Part shown: in pieces, positions 1 to 12,033 of the stretch | Numbering within the stretch: the first letter of the stretch is position 1 | How the letters are laid out: each line of letters opens with the position of its first letter | Source: Cornus controversa | Lineage: Eukaryota; Streptophyta; Magnoliopsida; Cornales; Cornaceae | NCBI GenBank assembly: GCA_026545225.1 | Contig: CM048850.1 | Location: 28,511,797-28,575,796 of the forward strand | Length of the DNA: 64,000 bases | Direction: 5' to 3' | Translations under genes and position numbers: made by a program | Notes under the pieces: generated by a model | What the model was told of the DNA's origin: nothing | What the model saw: the letters and a program-made list of their open reading frames with translations, nothing else | Databases searched by the model: none

Positions 1-3000
1 GGTTGGATACACAGGATGTAAGGGATTATGTCAACACTCCATCAGTTAATGAGGTGTGTAACATCGAACGAAAGGGATACGATCGACATCTTGGGAGACT
101 AAGTGGCCGTTAAGAAGTGTTATGCTCTTGCGTTGAAAGGGAAAATGGTGAAGGATGACTAGATCAAATAGCAATTACATAAATCTCTATTGAAGGGCAT
201 TTCGGGAGAGCAAGAGAAAGATAAGCTGACCAAAGAACCGTTCGAAGAGGTAGAGATCATTCTCAGGAAGGATCCCACAAATCTAGGGACCTTTTTATGC
301 AAGGAAGAAAGAACGCAGCTGATACAGTTGCAGAAAGAAAATATAGATGTCTTCGCTTGGGATCATACGAACATGCTAGGGATAGATCCTTTAGTATTTT
401 TCCATGTGCTCAATGTTAACCCAAACCACCCACCTGTGAAGTAGAGGCAAAGATGATTCGCTCCAGAAAAGAATCAGATCATAGTAGTAGAGGTAGATCA
501 ACTCCTCCAGAATAGCATTATCAGGGAAGTACAATTCCTGGATTGGCTCTCAAATGTGGTAGTGATGCAGAAAAAGAATGGCAAGTGGCGAATCTGTATA
601 GATTTCACCAATTTGAACAAGGCTTGCCTCAAGGACAGCTTTCCTCTATCAAAGATTGATCAAATGGTCGATGCCACAACTGGGTACGAGTGGCTAACGT
701 TTCTCGATGCATACTCTGGAGATAATCAAATTCTTGATGAATCTAGTCGATTCGGAAAAAACCTTTTTATCACTGAAAAGGGAATCTATTGCTACAAGGT
801 GATGCTGTTCGAATTGAAGAACGCCGGTGCAACTTACCAGTGACTGATCAACAAAGTTTTCAAAAACTCAATAGGACGAATGGTTTAAAGCATACATAGA
901 TGACATGGTGGTAAAAAGTCTCAAAAAGGAAGATCACTTGAGACATCTGCAGGAGGTATTTGACACTATACGAAATCACAATATGAAACTAAACCCTTTG
1001 AAGTGCTCTTTTGGGGTTTCTTTAAGGCAATTCTTGGGGCACATAGTGAGCTGAATGGGAATAGAAGCAAGTTCGGTTCAGGTGAAGGCTCTTCTTCAAA
1101 ATGAGGAATCAAAAACTCACAGGGACGTTTATATCTTGACAGGACACATCGCTACTCTAAGTAGATTCATCTCTTAGCTTTATGACAAGTGTAAGCTTTT
1201 TTTCGATGCCATCAGAGCAAAGGAAAAAGAAGTATGGGGAGCCGAGCATAATGAAGCCCTGGCAAAACTCAAGCAGTATTTGACCCCAAGTACCAACACT
1301 TTCAGTGCCAAATGCCGGGGATCTTCTTTACTTATACCTTGTAATATTTCAAACAACCACAAGTGCAGTTCTGATCAGAGAGCTTGGCAAAAAGCAATAC
1401 CTGATGTTCTACTCAAGTAAGACCATGATTGAGGCAGAGCAGAGGTACTCGAAAGTTGAGAAGATCGTGTTAGCCCTAGTCTAAACAAAGAGGAACCTTA
1501 GGCACTACTTTGAGGCTCACTCAATTATTGTCCCAACCAAATTCCTAATCAGAGCAATCTTCCATAAGCCTGATCGGTTAGGAAGAGTCACCAAGTGAGA
1601 AATTAAATTGGGAACCTATGATGTAACCTATGAACCTTAAACCTCAATAAAGGGGTAGGCAATTGAGATTTCTTGCTTGAGTATGAGCCAGAGAGCAATG
1701 GAGGATCAGAAGTTTCAGCTTAACCTGAATGGAAACTCCATGTCGATGGGTCATCGACACAGAAAGATCGGGCAATCCCATAGAGATTCAAACTCCAGAT
1801 GGGACTGCTTTACGGTAAGCAATCCATCTAGAATTCCTTGCATCAAACAATAAAGCTGAATACGAATCCCTGTTAGCAGGATTAAGACTAACACAGACAC
1901 TCTAGGTAAAAAAATTGTAAGTTTTTAGTGATGCTTAGCTAATTGTGAAATAGGTTAGCGAATATTACTTTCCAAAAGATGACCATATGAAAGCTTACAA
2001 AGACTTGGCAGAAAGAGAGCTCAAGGATTTCAAACAAGTCAAAATTTCCTAATTCCCAAGGGACTTGAACTTGACAACTGACAAACTAGCATTTTCGACT
2101 TCATCAGCTCAGTTAGACCTGATCAGGATAATGTCGATCGACACTTTGCAAGTGCCTAGCATCCACGTCCAAAAGGAAGTACTGGCTTTGTAGAACCAAC
2201 CCAGTGGATGGACCCTATAAAGGCTTATCTCATTGGTGGAATATTGCCAACCCCAAGAGAAGAAGCAAGGAAGATCAGAATAAATTCCTCGAGATATTCG
2301 ATAATCAATGAACATCTTTGTAGGAGATCATTTTCAAGGCCCTACCTGAGATGTGTTACATCATCAGAAGCTAAAGAAATACTCACCAGAATTCACGAAG
2401 GCGTATGTGAAAATCATTCAGGAGGGCAATCGCTAGCTCATAAGGCCATTACCGAGGGATATTTTGGGCCGTACATGGCTCAAGATGCCGAAGAGTATAC
2501 TAAAAAATGTGATAAATGCCAGCGACATGCAAGAATACCCCATCAGCCCCCAGAAGATTTAATTACCATGGACAGTCTATGGCTATTTGTGAAATGGGGA
2601 ATGGATTCAATTGGACCGCTCCCTAAAGCTGCCAATAGCAAGAAGTACGTCTTGTTAGCCATGGATTACTTCACAAAGTGGGTCAAAGCAGAAGCCTATG
2701 CAACAATCACCCACGTGCAAGTAAAGAGTTTCATCTGGAGCAACATTATCTGCCGGTTTGATTTGCCAGAATCCATTATCATGGACAACGCCAAAAACTT
2801 TGACAATCGACTGATAGAGAAGTTCTTCAAAAAATATGGAATCAATCAGAAATTCTCCTTAAAATCATATCTGTAGAAAAACGGCCAAGCATAAATAACC
2901 AATCGGACCATTTTTGAATGCGTTCAACAAAAATTGAAAGCCTGAAAGGGCAAATGGATGGACGAGCTACCTAAGGTGATCTGGGCTTACCAAACGACAT

Positions 3001-3330
3001 CCAGACAACCAACCGGAGAAAGCCCATTTTGTCTGGCCTTTGGATCTGAAGTAGTAATACCAATTGAGCTATCTACCCCAATGAACAGATCAAAAGTGCT
3101 AGAAAAGGGGCAGAACGATTAGATGGTAGTAGAGAACCTAGATATCCTTGAAGAAAGGAGGGAGATAGCTTAGATGAGGCTAGTGTCATATCAAAAGATA
3201 GTTAAAAATAGTTATAACAAAAAGGTGAAACATGGAGCATTTGGTCTGGGAGGCTGGGTGCTAAGGAAAGTCACTGACAATACAAAATAACTTAATGCTG
3301 GAAAGTTCAGAGCAAGATGGGAAGGCCCAT
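1..3330 (+). pseudogene. Tat-type pol remnant (RT, RNase H, integrase)
   Basis: Broken pol region of element A. Reverse-transcriptase character runs from about 430 to 1110, with the palm motif YIDDMVV near 895-915 and an upstream KWRICIDFTNLNKAC stretch near 590-630. RNase H-like sequence follows to about 2030. Integrase begins near 2380 with an HHCC-type zinc-binding arrangement (CDKCQRH near 2505-2525), then the core with WGMDSIGPLP near 2600 and IMDNAKNF near 2780-2800, and C-terminal sequence to about 3330. These domains normally copy the element RNA and integrate the cDNA. Here they are fossil and non-functional. Confidence 0.85.
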
Positions 3331-3435
3331 ACAAAGTCACAAAAGTGATTGAAAAAGGTGTATACAAGCTTCACAGAGCCAATTTGCATACCTTGGAATG
3401 CAACCTATTTGAGAAGGTATTATGTTTGAATTCTA

Positions 3436-4079
3436 CTATACTAGAATTAGATTCTTCTTTTTGACAGTGTATCTTATGCTTCTCCCAAAAAAAGGAAAGT
3501 TCCATAATAAAAAGTGCATTTTCTAAAGTACTTTACTGTCAAAAGGAGAAAGGACATTGTCCCACATCGAGAAAAAAGTTCCGTATTCCACAATAAATAA
3601 ATAATGAAATCAAACTCCTCAAGTTGTGGCAAGACATGGCCACTGTGCTAGAATACATGCACAACGAAACTTTCTTGCCTATTTTTTCTTTACCGTAAAA
3701 ATATTTAGCCATTAAAGTAACTAATTGCAAATTCTGGAAAGACTATAGTCCAATCCATTTGGGGAAATCATATATTTAAACTCAATATGTTAAAACTTAG
3801 AGTTTAAACTTTGGCAATACAACCTTCACTTTTCCTATGAAATAGGAATGTACTTTCTTTATTACTGACCTCAAAAGTAATGAGAGTCACTTTTTAGTTG
3901 TTTATTGTCAAAAGGTGAGTGGACATAGTCCCACACCGAATAAAATGCCTTGTAGTTTGCCATAGATAAAAGAAAAAGGGGTGAAATTAAAGTTACGGCA
4001 AGGCAGGGTGCTGCGCAGAGAATATGTGCAGCACCACTCTCTTGCCGATTTTCTTTTGACAGAATGATGATCTTTTTAC
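3436..4079 (+). other. Post-integrase spacer of element A with a diverged internal duplication
   Basis: No coding signal. Two diverged copies of a roughly 150-bp block can be seen, beginning near 3533 and 3898. Both open with a TGTCAAAAGG-like string, continue into GGACAT-GTCCCACA and end in a TTGCC-containing stretch. This looks like non-coding 3' sequence of the Tat element, leading into the tandem array. Confidence 0.5.
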
Positions 4080-4960
4080 AAAAAAGAGGCATTTAGCCCA
4101 TTAAAACTAAGGTCTGAATGATTGATCGCTTACAAAAATAGGCGTTTAGCCCATCAAAGGTAAGGTCTAAATGACCGATTGCTTACAAAAAATAGGCATT
4201 TAATCCATCAAAGCTAAGGTCTGAACGATCGATCACTTACAAAAAAGAGGAATTTAGCCCATCAAAGATAAGGTCTTAAACAACCGATCGCTTAAAAAAA
4301 AAGTCATTGAGCCCACTAAAGCTAAGGTCTTAAATGACTGATCGCTTACAAAAAAAAAACATTTAGCCCACCGAATCTAGGGTCTTAAACGACTGATTGC
4401 TTAAAAAAAAGGCATTGAGCTCAAAGCTAAGGTCTTAAATAGCCGATTGCTTACAAAAAAGAGGCATTTAGCCCACTGAAGCTAAGGTCTCAAATGACCG
4501 ATCGCTTACAAAAAAACATTGATCCCACTACAGCTAAGATCTTAAACGATTGATCGCTTACAAAAAAAAGGCATTTAGCCCACAGAAGCTAAGGTCTTAA
4601 ACGACTGATCGCTTACAAAAAAAAGGCATTGAGCCCACTAAAGCTAAGGTCTTAAACGACCGATTGCTTATAAAAAAGAGGAATTTAACCCACCGAAGAT
4701 AAGATCTTAAATGATCGATCGCTTACAAAAAGGCATTGAGCCCAATAAAGCTAAGGTCTTAAATGATCGGTTGCTTAGAAAAGAGTGGCATTTGGCCCAC
4801 CGAAGCTAAGGTCTTAAACGATTGATTGCTTACAAAAAGGCATTGAGCCAACCAAAGCTAAGGTCTAAACGATCGATCAGTTACAAAACTAGGCATTGAC
4901 CCCACCAGAGCAGAGGTCAAAATGACCAATCGCTTACAGAAGAAGCAACCAACATTATAA
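4080..4960 (+). repeat. Tandem array of 50-60 bp units inside element A
   Basis: About 16 imperfect head-to-tail units. Each carries a GCATTTAGCCCA or GCATTGAGCCCA string, then AAGCTAAGGTCT, then GAxxGATCGCTTACAAAA with a variable A-run. I counted 16 occurrences of the AAGGTCT/AAGATCT core between about 4105 and 4915. Unit length varies, mainly through the A-run. The array lies between integrase and the antisense ORF region. Tat-lineage elements are known for hypervariable tandem repeats at exactly this place, and such arrays can seed satellite DNA. Confidence 0.9.
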
Positions 4961-5289
4961 GCCAATCACTTGGAAAAGTCCCTTGTTGATCTCCTTAATG
5001 ATGAAAGCTAAGCCATCAAGTGCCTAATGCCGGTTGTCTACATAGAACTCTCAATTGATAAACAAAATTGGGAAAGAGTTTTCATTTTATAAAGTAAGGC
5101 TAGGGCCTAACATGCCAATCTTTTTTCCTGTTCATGGATTATCAAGTGCTGGAATATCAAACAAAATCAAAGAAAAATACTTGGAGAGATTGAAGTGTAG
5201 AAAAAAACTATAATATTGAGCAATATGTTGATTACAAAAAGAAGGGAGAAAATACAACTGTCCCTTAAGAGCTCTAACTAAACATTATA

Positions 5290-7310
5290 AAGAAGAAGAA
5301 AAAACTACAGAGTTCAGTTCTTGGGAGCTGCCCCATCCTCTTTATTGAAGTCTTGGTCAAAGAAATCAACTATCAGAGTGCCCTTCCTAGCCTTCACTAG
5401 CGCTTTTGACTTGACCTAATAGAAGAGAGGGGAGGAGAAGGAGGAGCAGCAACCGAAGCAACATGAACTAGAGCCGAACATGAGCTTTTGAGGAAGTCAG
5501 CAAACTTTCACTCAGCTTCACCAACGTCAGGAATGCCGTATTCACCGAATGGCTTAATCTCCTAATCAGCGTCAAAGTCATAAGGATCGTGGTAATCACG
5601 TTTGGCCTTAGGTTTCCCTCCTTGTTCAAAGTCGTATTGGAAGCTGTTAGTGATCTTCAAAGCTGGAATCTTCAAAAATCACTGATACATCTCAAGTCCT
5701 CTAGACTTATAGACTTGTAGCATAGCCTGGAGCTCAGTATCCTTCTGTTCAGCCTCCAGGGCCTTCTGCTCAAAATGAAGGATCACATTTTACTTTTCAA
5801 AAAGAGACTTCACCTCCCCCTTAAGGATTTCGACCTTACTCCCGCTTAGCCGTTCAACCTCTAGAGCCTTGCAGAGGGAGATGGTCATATAAGCGCTCTG
5901 TAGCACCATAAGTCAAGCGAAATTAAAAAAAAAGGAAGAAGAAGAGAAAGGATGACAAGAACAAGAAAAAAAAAAAAGGGAACAGAGTAAACCTCCATGA
6001 TATGGAGATGAGCGTTTGTAAGGATCTCATCTCTATCAGCTCCCTATTGACGAAGCTCATCCCTGGGAAGCCAGATCCCATAGACCAGAGTCCCCATAAC
6101 ATCATTGTCAAGGGCAACACAATCCCCCACCGTCAAGAATGAGCCATCAGACTTTTTTAAGTCTGGAATCCACTGTTCGGTCAGGCCCACGAATGGCTCA
6201 TCAATAACATTGCTTGCAGGATTAGCCAGGACCAAAGTAAGAGAGAAAGAGCTTTGTCCTTTCATAGCATCTGCCAACAATTTTTGGCGCTTGGACGAAA
6301 TAGGAGCTCCAGAAGAAGGCATTTTCTGAGGAGAAGAGGGGGCATCAGACTTGTTCTCCTGGTTTTAGGCTCAGGCATCTCTATCTTTGAGTTTGAAGAG
6401 TCTGAATTATCGGACAGAGATGAAGACTCGACTAAGGCGTCACAAGCAAGAGCCTGAAGCTTGCGAGGTGACAGAAACTTCTTTATAGAAGGTTGAATGT
6501 CCTAAACCTTCTTCTTCAAAAACTCAATCCAATCAGTTGTAAAAAAAAGAAAAAGAAGAAAAAACAAAGTTATATAAGAAAGATAAAAAAAAGACTAGTT
6601 TTGAAGGTTCCCTAGGGCATCTAAAAAAAAACTTGCTGGATAAAGTGACTAAAGGAACCACAGTAGCGCCAAATGCACTGGGGATAGGAAAGCGCTAAGT
6701 AACCCTAACATTATAGGCTCCCTTCACCAGAATGTGTTTTTTTTCTATAACTTTTTAGAAGTGGGGGCATCAACACAAATATTTCTTTTCTTATTAGAGA
6801 ATAGATGGTAGCAGTTATCCTCCGATCTAACTCGGTGGAGAGAATAACAGAATAGAAGGTTGTTCAGACTTAAGTTTAGTTTATAAATGCGATTTAAGGA
6901 CAACAAACATGAAATAATGCAAAAAAGTTAGGGTTTAACTAAAACGGTGCAAGCCTCAGTTTGTAAAGAATAAAGCTATAGAAAGGATGAAGAGGAAACA
7001 TAAAGGAGTTCAAGTGAGAAGCCGAGAAAATGACTTCACTTTTTCCAACTCCTTCACTAGAGCTTTAGTCAGAATCCAAGGGGTAACCCTCGATTATGAC
7101 ATTACTAGGAATCCGACATTCCTCCCTAATCATCTCAACATCAACTAACTACCTAGTCCCTAGAGCAACAACCACACCTTTATCGAATGTGACTGCTTCC
7201 ATAACAGTAGTGACGGGTTAGGAAATTTCTATGATTTGAAGAGATGAACTAGACATGGTGGCCTCACGATTATCAGAAAGGGTACGATCCCTGTCACTTG
7301 AAGACATCAT
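5290..7310 (-). pseudogene. Antisense ORF (aORF) remnant of the Tat element
   Basis: Between the tandem array and the 3' LTR, the minus strand shows protein-like sequence opposite in direction to pol. The clearest stretch, 6322-6044, begins MPSSGAPISSKRQKLL. Further minus-strand pieces run down to about 5300, including a charged, coiled-coil-like part near 5860-5700 and a C-terminal acidic part. Another piece near 7305-7218 starts MSSSDRDRTLSD. Additional ORFs in antisense orientation after pol are known in some Tat/Retand-type plant elements, and position and orientation fit. The function of such ORFs is not established. The region is broken. Host-gene origin is a less likely alternative. 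Confidence 0.5.
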
Positions 7311-7618
7311 AAAAGAGAAAAAAATGTGAGTGAAAGAATGAAAACTGACCTGCGAAGACAAATCAGTACCAGGAAACTCAAAGGAAATGAATCTGAAAGA
7401 GAAGACAATCAGTTGCAAAAGATTTGTGACTGAAAACAACTAAGTGTCAAGACAAAAAGCACAAAGGTAGCATAAAAGGGTTACTTACGTGCTTAGCGTC
7501 ATCATTGGTACCTCAGCATTAATGAGGGTCCTCAATACAGGCGATAGAATGATGAAGGCGTTTATAGAAATTCCCTCTAGTTTTGGCAAGCACACACTGA
7601 AGAGAATTGGGGGCAAAG

Positions 7619-8007
7619 TGTAGGGGAAAAAATCCCCTAGCTATTCTCGTGATCTTACTAACATGCTAACGGGCTTAGCCTAAAAGGAATTAAGTCCAGA
7701 GTTCAGCAGAAGCCCCAAAGAGTGGGCCCAGTCGCCCTTTCATAGGCCAAAGCGACCCAACATAGATATCAGTCCAAACTTTATTAGAAATCTATTTGCT
7801 TGAGAGAAAAGATAGTTACAAATAAAGAAATTTGAGTCCTACAAGGATTCAAATTTTAACTTGTATAAATATCTGGAAAGATGAATGAAAAAGGATCTGA
7901 ATTCTCACCTCTCTTTATTTGGAAAAAATATTGTGTTCTTGAATTTTTGGGTGTGTGCAATAAATTAATTGCCAGGAAATTAGCTAAAAAATTTTTTTGG
8001 ACCAACA
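7619..8007 (+). repeat. 3' LTR of element A
   Basis: Begins TGTAGGGGAAAAAATCCCC directly after a polypurine-like tract (AATTGGGGGCAAAG) and ends in CCAACA. About 320 bp of it aligns with 8158-8480, the LTR of element B. Shared blocks include GCTTGAGAGAAAAGATAGTT and GTGTGTGCAATAA. The length is short for the lineage but has proper TG...CA ends. Confidence 0.85.
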
Positions 8008-8157
8008 AGCTATTAATAAGAAACTAAACGAAATACATAGGAACTTTGAGAAAATATCAAAATTATTTGAAATATATATGAAATAATTAATGAATTACTA
8101 AAACATAATTGGATCATCATTATCATCATCATCATCCTTGCTTCTATTCTGTACAAA
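8008..8157. other. Short spacer between two Tat copies
   Basis: About 150 bp of AT-rich sequence with a small CAT/ATC trinucleotide run (ATCATCATTATCATC near 8113). It matches nothing else recognised in the window and may be the original genomic DNA between two element insertions. Confidence 0.5.
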
Positions 8158-8480
8158 GAGGAGTTAGGCCCAAAGTTCAGTAAAAAACCCTAAATAATAG
8201 TCTCAAAAGAAAGAATGGACCAAGCCGCCCTTTTCAGGGCCAAACGGCCCAATATAGACATCAGTCCAAATTATAATTGGAATCTATGTGCTTGAGAGAA
8301 AAGATAGTTGTAAATAAATAAATTTGGGTCCTAGAAGGATTCAAAATTTAACCTGTAGGAAAAGATGAATGAAAAAGGATTCTCCCTTTTTTCTAAAAAA
8401 ATAGACTGTGTTCTTAAATTTTTGGTGTGTGCAATAAGTTAATTGGCAAAAAATTAGCCAAGCAATTTCTTATACTAACA
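8158..8480 (+). repeat. 5' LTR of element B
   Basis: Aligns with the LTR of element A from its AGGA-TTA-G-CC block to the terminal AACA. The end at 8480 is fixed by the primer-binding-site-like string that starts four bases later. Confidence 0.8.
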
Positions 8481-8483
8481 CTT

Positions 8484-8501
8484 TGGCACCGTCTGTGGGA
8501 A
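8484..8501 (+). promoter_or_regulatory. Primer-binding-site-like string of element B
   Basis: TGGCACCGTCTGTGGGAA follows the LTR end by three bases. A TGGC start immediately after the LTR is the usual form of a tRNA-primed PBS in plant Ty3/gypsy elements. The tRNA species is not assigned. Confidence 0.65.
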
Positions 8502-8539
8502 ACGTTCTATTATTTTCTATTAAAAACTTGAAAATTTGT

Positions 8540-9890
8540 AGTCATGGTGGATATGAGAAAGAATACTTAAGACATGGTATATTTGGGCAGACCCCTTAGG
8601 AATCAAAGGGAGCCACCGTCGATACAGCCAAACCTCCAGGAGCTTTTGGTGCAGCCAAACATTTAACAGTTAGCCCAGCAGAATGAGACTCTGTGCTAGC
8701 AAATCGCTGACCTCCAAGCAAGGGTAGAATGCGCCAAAAGTGCGAGGGACCCTGGATGACAGTGAAATGAAGGAGCTAGTTCGAGTAACTACTCATTGAG
8801 TGTGTCTCATCACAACCAACCCGTAGGCGAAGATCCACACCTTGGCCAGGTCAATCCCATATAGTTCTACCTAGAATGGAGAACCCAGATACAGTGGGAG
8901 ATTGATGAACTAAAGGGTAATAGATCATGCTATCCAACTAACCGAGCGTTCACAACTAGCAGGCTAATCGAGTCACATTGCATATAAAATATAATTAGGA
9001 CTGAAAGGCCGTGAAGGTTTATCCTGCCTACGTTCGTTACCTTATGAAAGAATAGATCTGGTGGAGCACATCTATCACTATCAGCAAAAGATAACCCTAG
9101 GTGTAGAGAATGATGCACTCATATGCAAAATCTTTCCATCTAGTCTCTTAGGACCAGCGTTGCTGTGGTTTAAACAGCAACTGCCTCACTTGATCTCGAA
9201 CTTTGTGAGGCTGTGTGAGCTGTTTGTCTCTCAGTACGCTGGAAATCAAGAACGAAGGAGGACAATCTCCTTGTTATTCACCATGAGACATGTTAAGGGA
9301 GAAACCTTGAAATCTTTTTTGACCTGCTTCAATTTGGAGATGTCAATGATAGACCAATACGATCAAACTGCGGCGGTAGAAGCTTCTAAAATAGCAGTGC
9401 TGCCTAAGGAAGGTTTCCACAGATCTTTGGAAAAAAGCGTTCTAAGAGATATGGGTGATCTAAACTTTCAGGCTCAGAAGTACTTGAGGATAAAGGAGGA
9501 CGAAGCAGCCAGGAAATAACGATCAACTTTAATCACTGTGGGACAGCAAACAAAAACCCAGATTGCTAAGGTAAAGCCACCTCGAGCTGCTCATTCATCT
9601 ACTTAAGAACCAGTAAAAAAATAAATGATCGAAAGGAAGATCACCCCGCTAAAAGTGTCCTTGGCTAGGCTTTATTATGAGAACAAAATTAAGGTGATCT
9701 TTCGTTCACCTTCGGCTATCAGGCAACCCCTAGAACAAAGGGATAACAACAAACATTGCTCTCTCCACAGTGATTTTGGCCATACAACTAATGAATGCAG
9801 AAGTTTAAGACAATATGTAGAAGCTCTGATCGCTAAAGGAGGCTTATCAAAATATATTCTTTGAGAAGAGCAGGCCAAACCGTCTGATTA
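8540..9890 (+). pseudogene. Tat-type gag remnant of element B
   Basis: The longest intact stretch (9061-9519) has the usual plant retrotransposon gag core: a segment around FPSSLLGPALLWF, then LCELFVSQYAG, then a RHVKGETLKSFLTCF-like stretch. This core normally forms the capsid-like particle shell. A downstream piece (9625-9864) has a zinc-knuckle-like HCSLHSDFGHTTNECRSL arrangement. It is a broken copy. Confidence 0.8.
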
Positions 9891-10249
9891 GTCTCAGCCG
9901 AAGCTGAACAAACAGCAGAACTTTGCTCCAGTTTGGGTCATCAACGCTATTCATTGTCGGTTGGTGCAAGACCAAGGAAATGAATTCGAAAAGCAATCAC
10001 ACTTAAAGAGTGCCCAGAAGGTCCAAAGGAGTGGAGAGGTTCACTCCATGTAACTAAGGACTTGATCATCTTCACACATAACGATATGAGCAATATCTAG
10101 ACACCCCATAAAGATTCTCAGGTGATTAGTCTCATCGTATCTAATTGTGAAATAAAAAGAGTCTTGGTTGATGCATGGAGCAGTGCTAATGTTCTAATCT
10201 TATGGGCTTTCCAACAGATGGGCCTAGAGGTAGAACGTATCAAGCCTAC

Positions 10250-11643
10250 TGATAAGCGTTGACTGTTATACATTCTCGTACCTTTACTTATGTATTTTAA
10301 TCCCATAGATGCACATATTGTATAGTTTTTGCGTGTTTTTATATTTTTGATGATTTCAGGTTCAAAGTCAATTTTCGACATAATTCGACTCCCTTATCAA
10401 TTCAAGAATACATTCATAGATTCGATCGTACTTCATTGAGAGTTTATAGCAAGGATTGGTGAATGGCGTGTCAAGACCCGAGTCAGAAAGAGTTGAAGAA
10501 CTGTAGAGCAAGGGAAGATCGATGCATCGAAGTTACAGCTTCGTAACTTCGATGCATCAAAGTCCCCACTATATTGCATCGCAGATTCCTGCAGAAGATA
10601 TTATTTTGAAGATATTTTCTCCACTTGGCCACTTGTCTAAATTCTTTTATAAGGAGCCTTGGACGAAATTTTAGTGATCTTTTAAGCCTCAAATCAGATA
10701 TATAATTAGAAAATATGTAATAGTTAGAAATAACACTTTTCTTGTAATAGAGAACATATATAGAAATTTTAGAGAGAGAAAGTAAAGTTATAGAGAGGGA
10801 AAGAACCAAAGAAAGCTTTGTAAGGCCTTGAAGACCATTTTGAGCATGGATCTACCTCTGTCTATCGAGCGCATCCAACCCACCATGATCAACTAATCCT
10901 TCTCTAGGGTTTTTACAAACCCTAGCCATGTAATAGTGTTTTAATTATGGTGAACTGGGGGTTTTTATACAATCTTTGTGTGTATGTCTCTTGCCTTATT
11001 TCAATATAAGTTTACGAATTTCTTATGCTCATGTGTTATGATTTATCTTCTTGTCTTAGAATGCTTAAATTTTTCACATGATCTTCAAACACTTGTAAGT
11101 TCCACAAGGACTACAAGTGATGGATCGAGACTAGTTTACATGCATAGCTAGATTTACATAGTCTATGCTAAGAGATGGTAAATTAGCTACACTTAGTTAA
11201 TTAGGTATTTAGGTAATTAGGTAGGTTGGAAATTTACATTTATCGAAGATGGACTATAGTATTTTAAGGTGCATGTATCCTCTTGACGGTTGCATTGTAG
11301 GCTATAAGCCAAATGCACCAATTAGTACATAATTGCATGAATCCCCTAATTTATTATAAGTTTGACATGTTACAAGGCTAGTAGTGAAGTCTCGACCCTA
11401 ATTCCTTATCTTTTTCTCAACTTCATATTTTAATTACAATTTATGATTTTTAAAGTAGAGTAAACAAACAACTTAAACTTGCTTGTGAATTAAACAAGAA
11501 TCGACCTTTGACTTTTAGCACATTATTCTTACGTAGTCTCTGTGGGATCGACACCCTCAACTTAGAGCCCTATCCTTCAAGAATTCGTTCTATTACGAGT
11601 GGTAAATATAAATATAAATTGCAAGTCGCGGACCACCACAACA
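10250..11643 (+). repeat. 5' LTR of element C
   Basis: Starts TGATAAGCGTTGACTG and ends CCACCACAACA. Matches 21015-22290 over most of its length. It contains GATGCATC palindromes (near 10522 and 10543) and a conserved right end (GGGATCGACACCCTC ... AAGAATTCGTTCTATTACGA) whose layout is also seen in the LTR-like copies of element D. Confidence 0.9.
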
Positions 11644-11648
11644 ATTTT

Positions 11649-11666
11649 TGGCACCATTGCTGGGGA
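11649..11666 (+). promoter_or_regulatory. Primer-binding site of element C (tRNA-Asp type)
   Basis: TGGCACCATTGCTGGGGA lies five bases after the LTR end. It is close to TGGCGCCGTTGCCGGGGA, the complement of the 3' end of plant tRNA-Asp, which Athila-type elements commonly use to prime minus-strand synthesis. Confidence 0.8.
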
Positions 11667-12033
11667 CTATGGTTTAATAGCTGAAAGTAGAAGATTGAGT
11701 CTAGTTCAATTTTTAACTTAACTCATTCTTTACATTATTTAATTGTAATTATTTTTGTTCTTATTTGTTAAGTACTTTGTTTTAGGTACATATATCAAAG
11801 CGTTGAGACTTAAGCTCGAATCCTTTGTGAGTATGGTACCTAACTTTCTTGCACTTAAGTGTTGAAATTTTTGTTTTTGCATATAGCTTAGATTTTGTTT
11901 TATTTACATGCAAGGTAGGAGATCATGGTCATTACCTTTGTTGCTGTGTGATCTTGAACTCGAAAGAACTCTTAGATAATATAGTAGCGTTCCTAGGGAC
12001 CCTATATTGTTTAGAGAACATAGAAGAGAAACC

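Larger units (their letters stand above)
1..8007 (+). mobile_element. Element A: Ty3/gypsy LTR retrotransposon fossil, Tat lineage, 3' portion
   Basis: Remains of a Tat-lineage Ty3/gypsy element whose 5' part lies outside the window. Order on the plus strand: protease/RT linker, reverse transcriptase, RNase H, integrase (to about 3330), spacer, tandem array (about 4080-4960), a region with antisense coding character (about 5290-7310), a purine-rich tract just before 7619, and a 3' LTR (7619-8007). The Tat assignment rests on RT and integrase sequence style and on the long post-integrase region with tandem repeats and an antisense ORF, which is known for Tat/Retand-type elements. It is clearly broken, with well over ten interruptions across pol, so it is an old copy. 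Element B, immediately downstream, belongs to the same family: 1-660 matches 22343-22976. Confidence 0.85.
8158..10249 (+). mobile_element. Element B: second Tat-lineage fossil, left part
   Basis: Same family as element A, same strand. Parts: LTR (about 8158-8480), primer-binding-site-like string, leader, gag remnant (about 8540-9890) and protease remnant (about 10090-10245, with a SSANVL motif). It is interrupted at 10249/10250 by element C and resumes at 22291-22976 with the stretch that precedes and enters reverse transcriptase. It is broken, with several interruptions, and old. Confidence 0.8.

Noticed and set aside
4080-4960. CRISPR-like array
   Set aside because: Units are directly tandem and fully repetitive without unique spacers, and the context is a plant LTR element.
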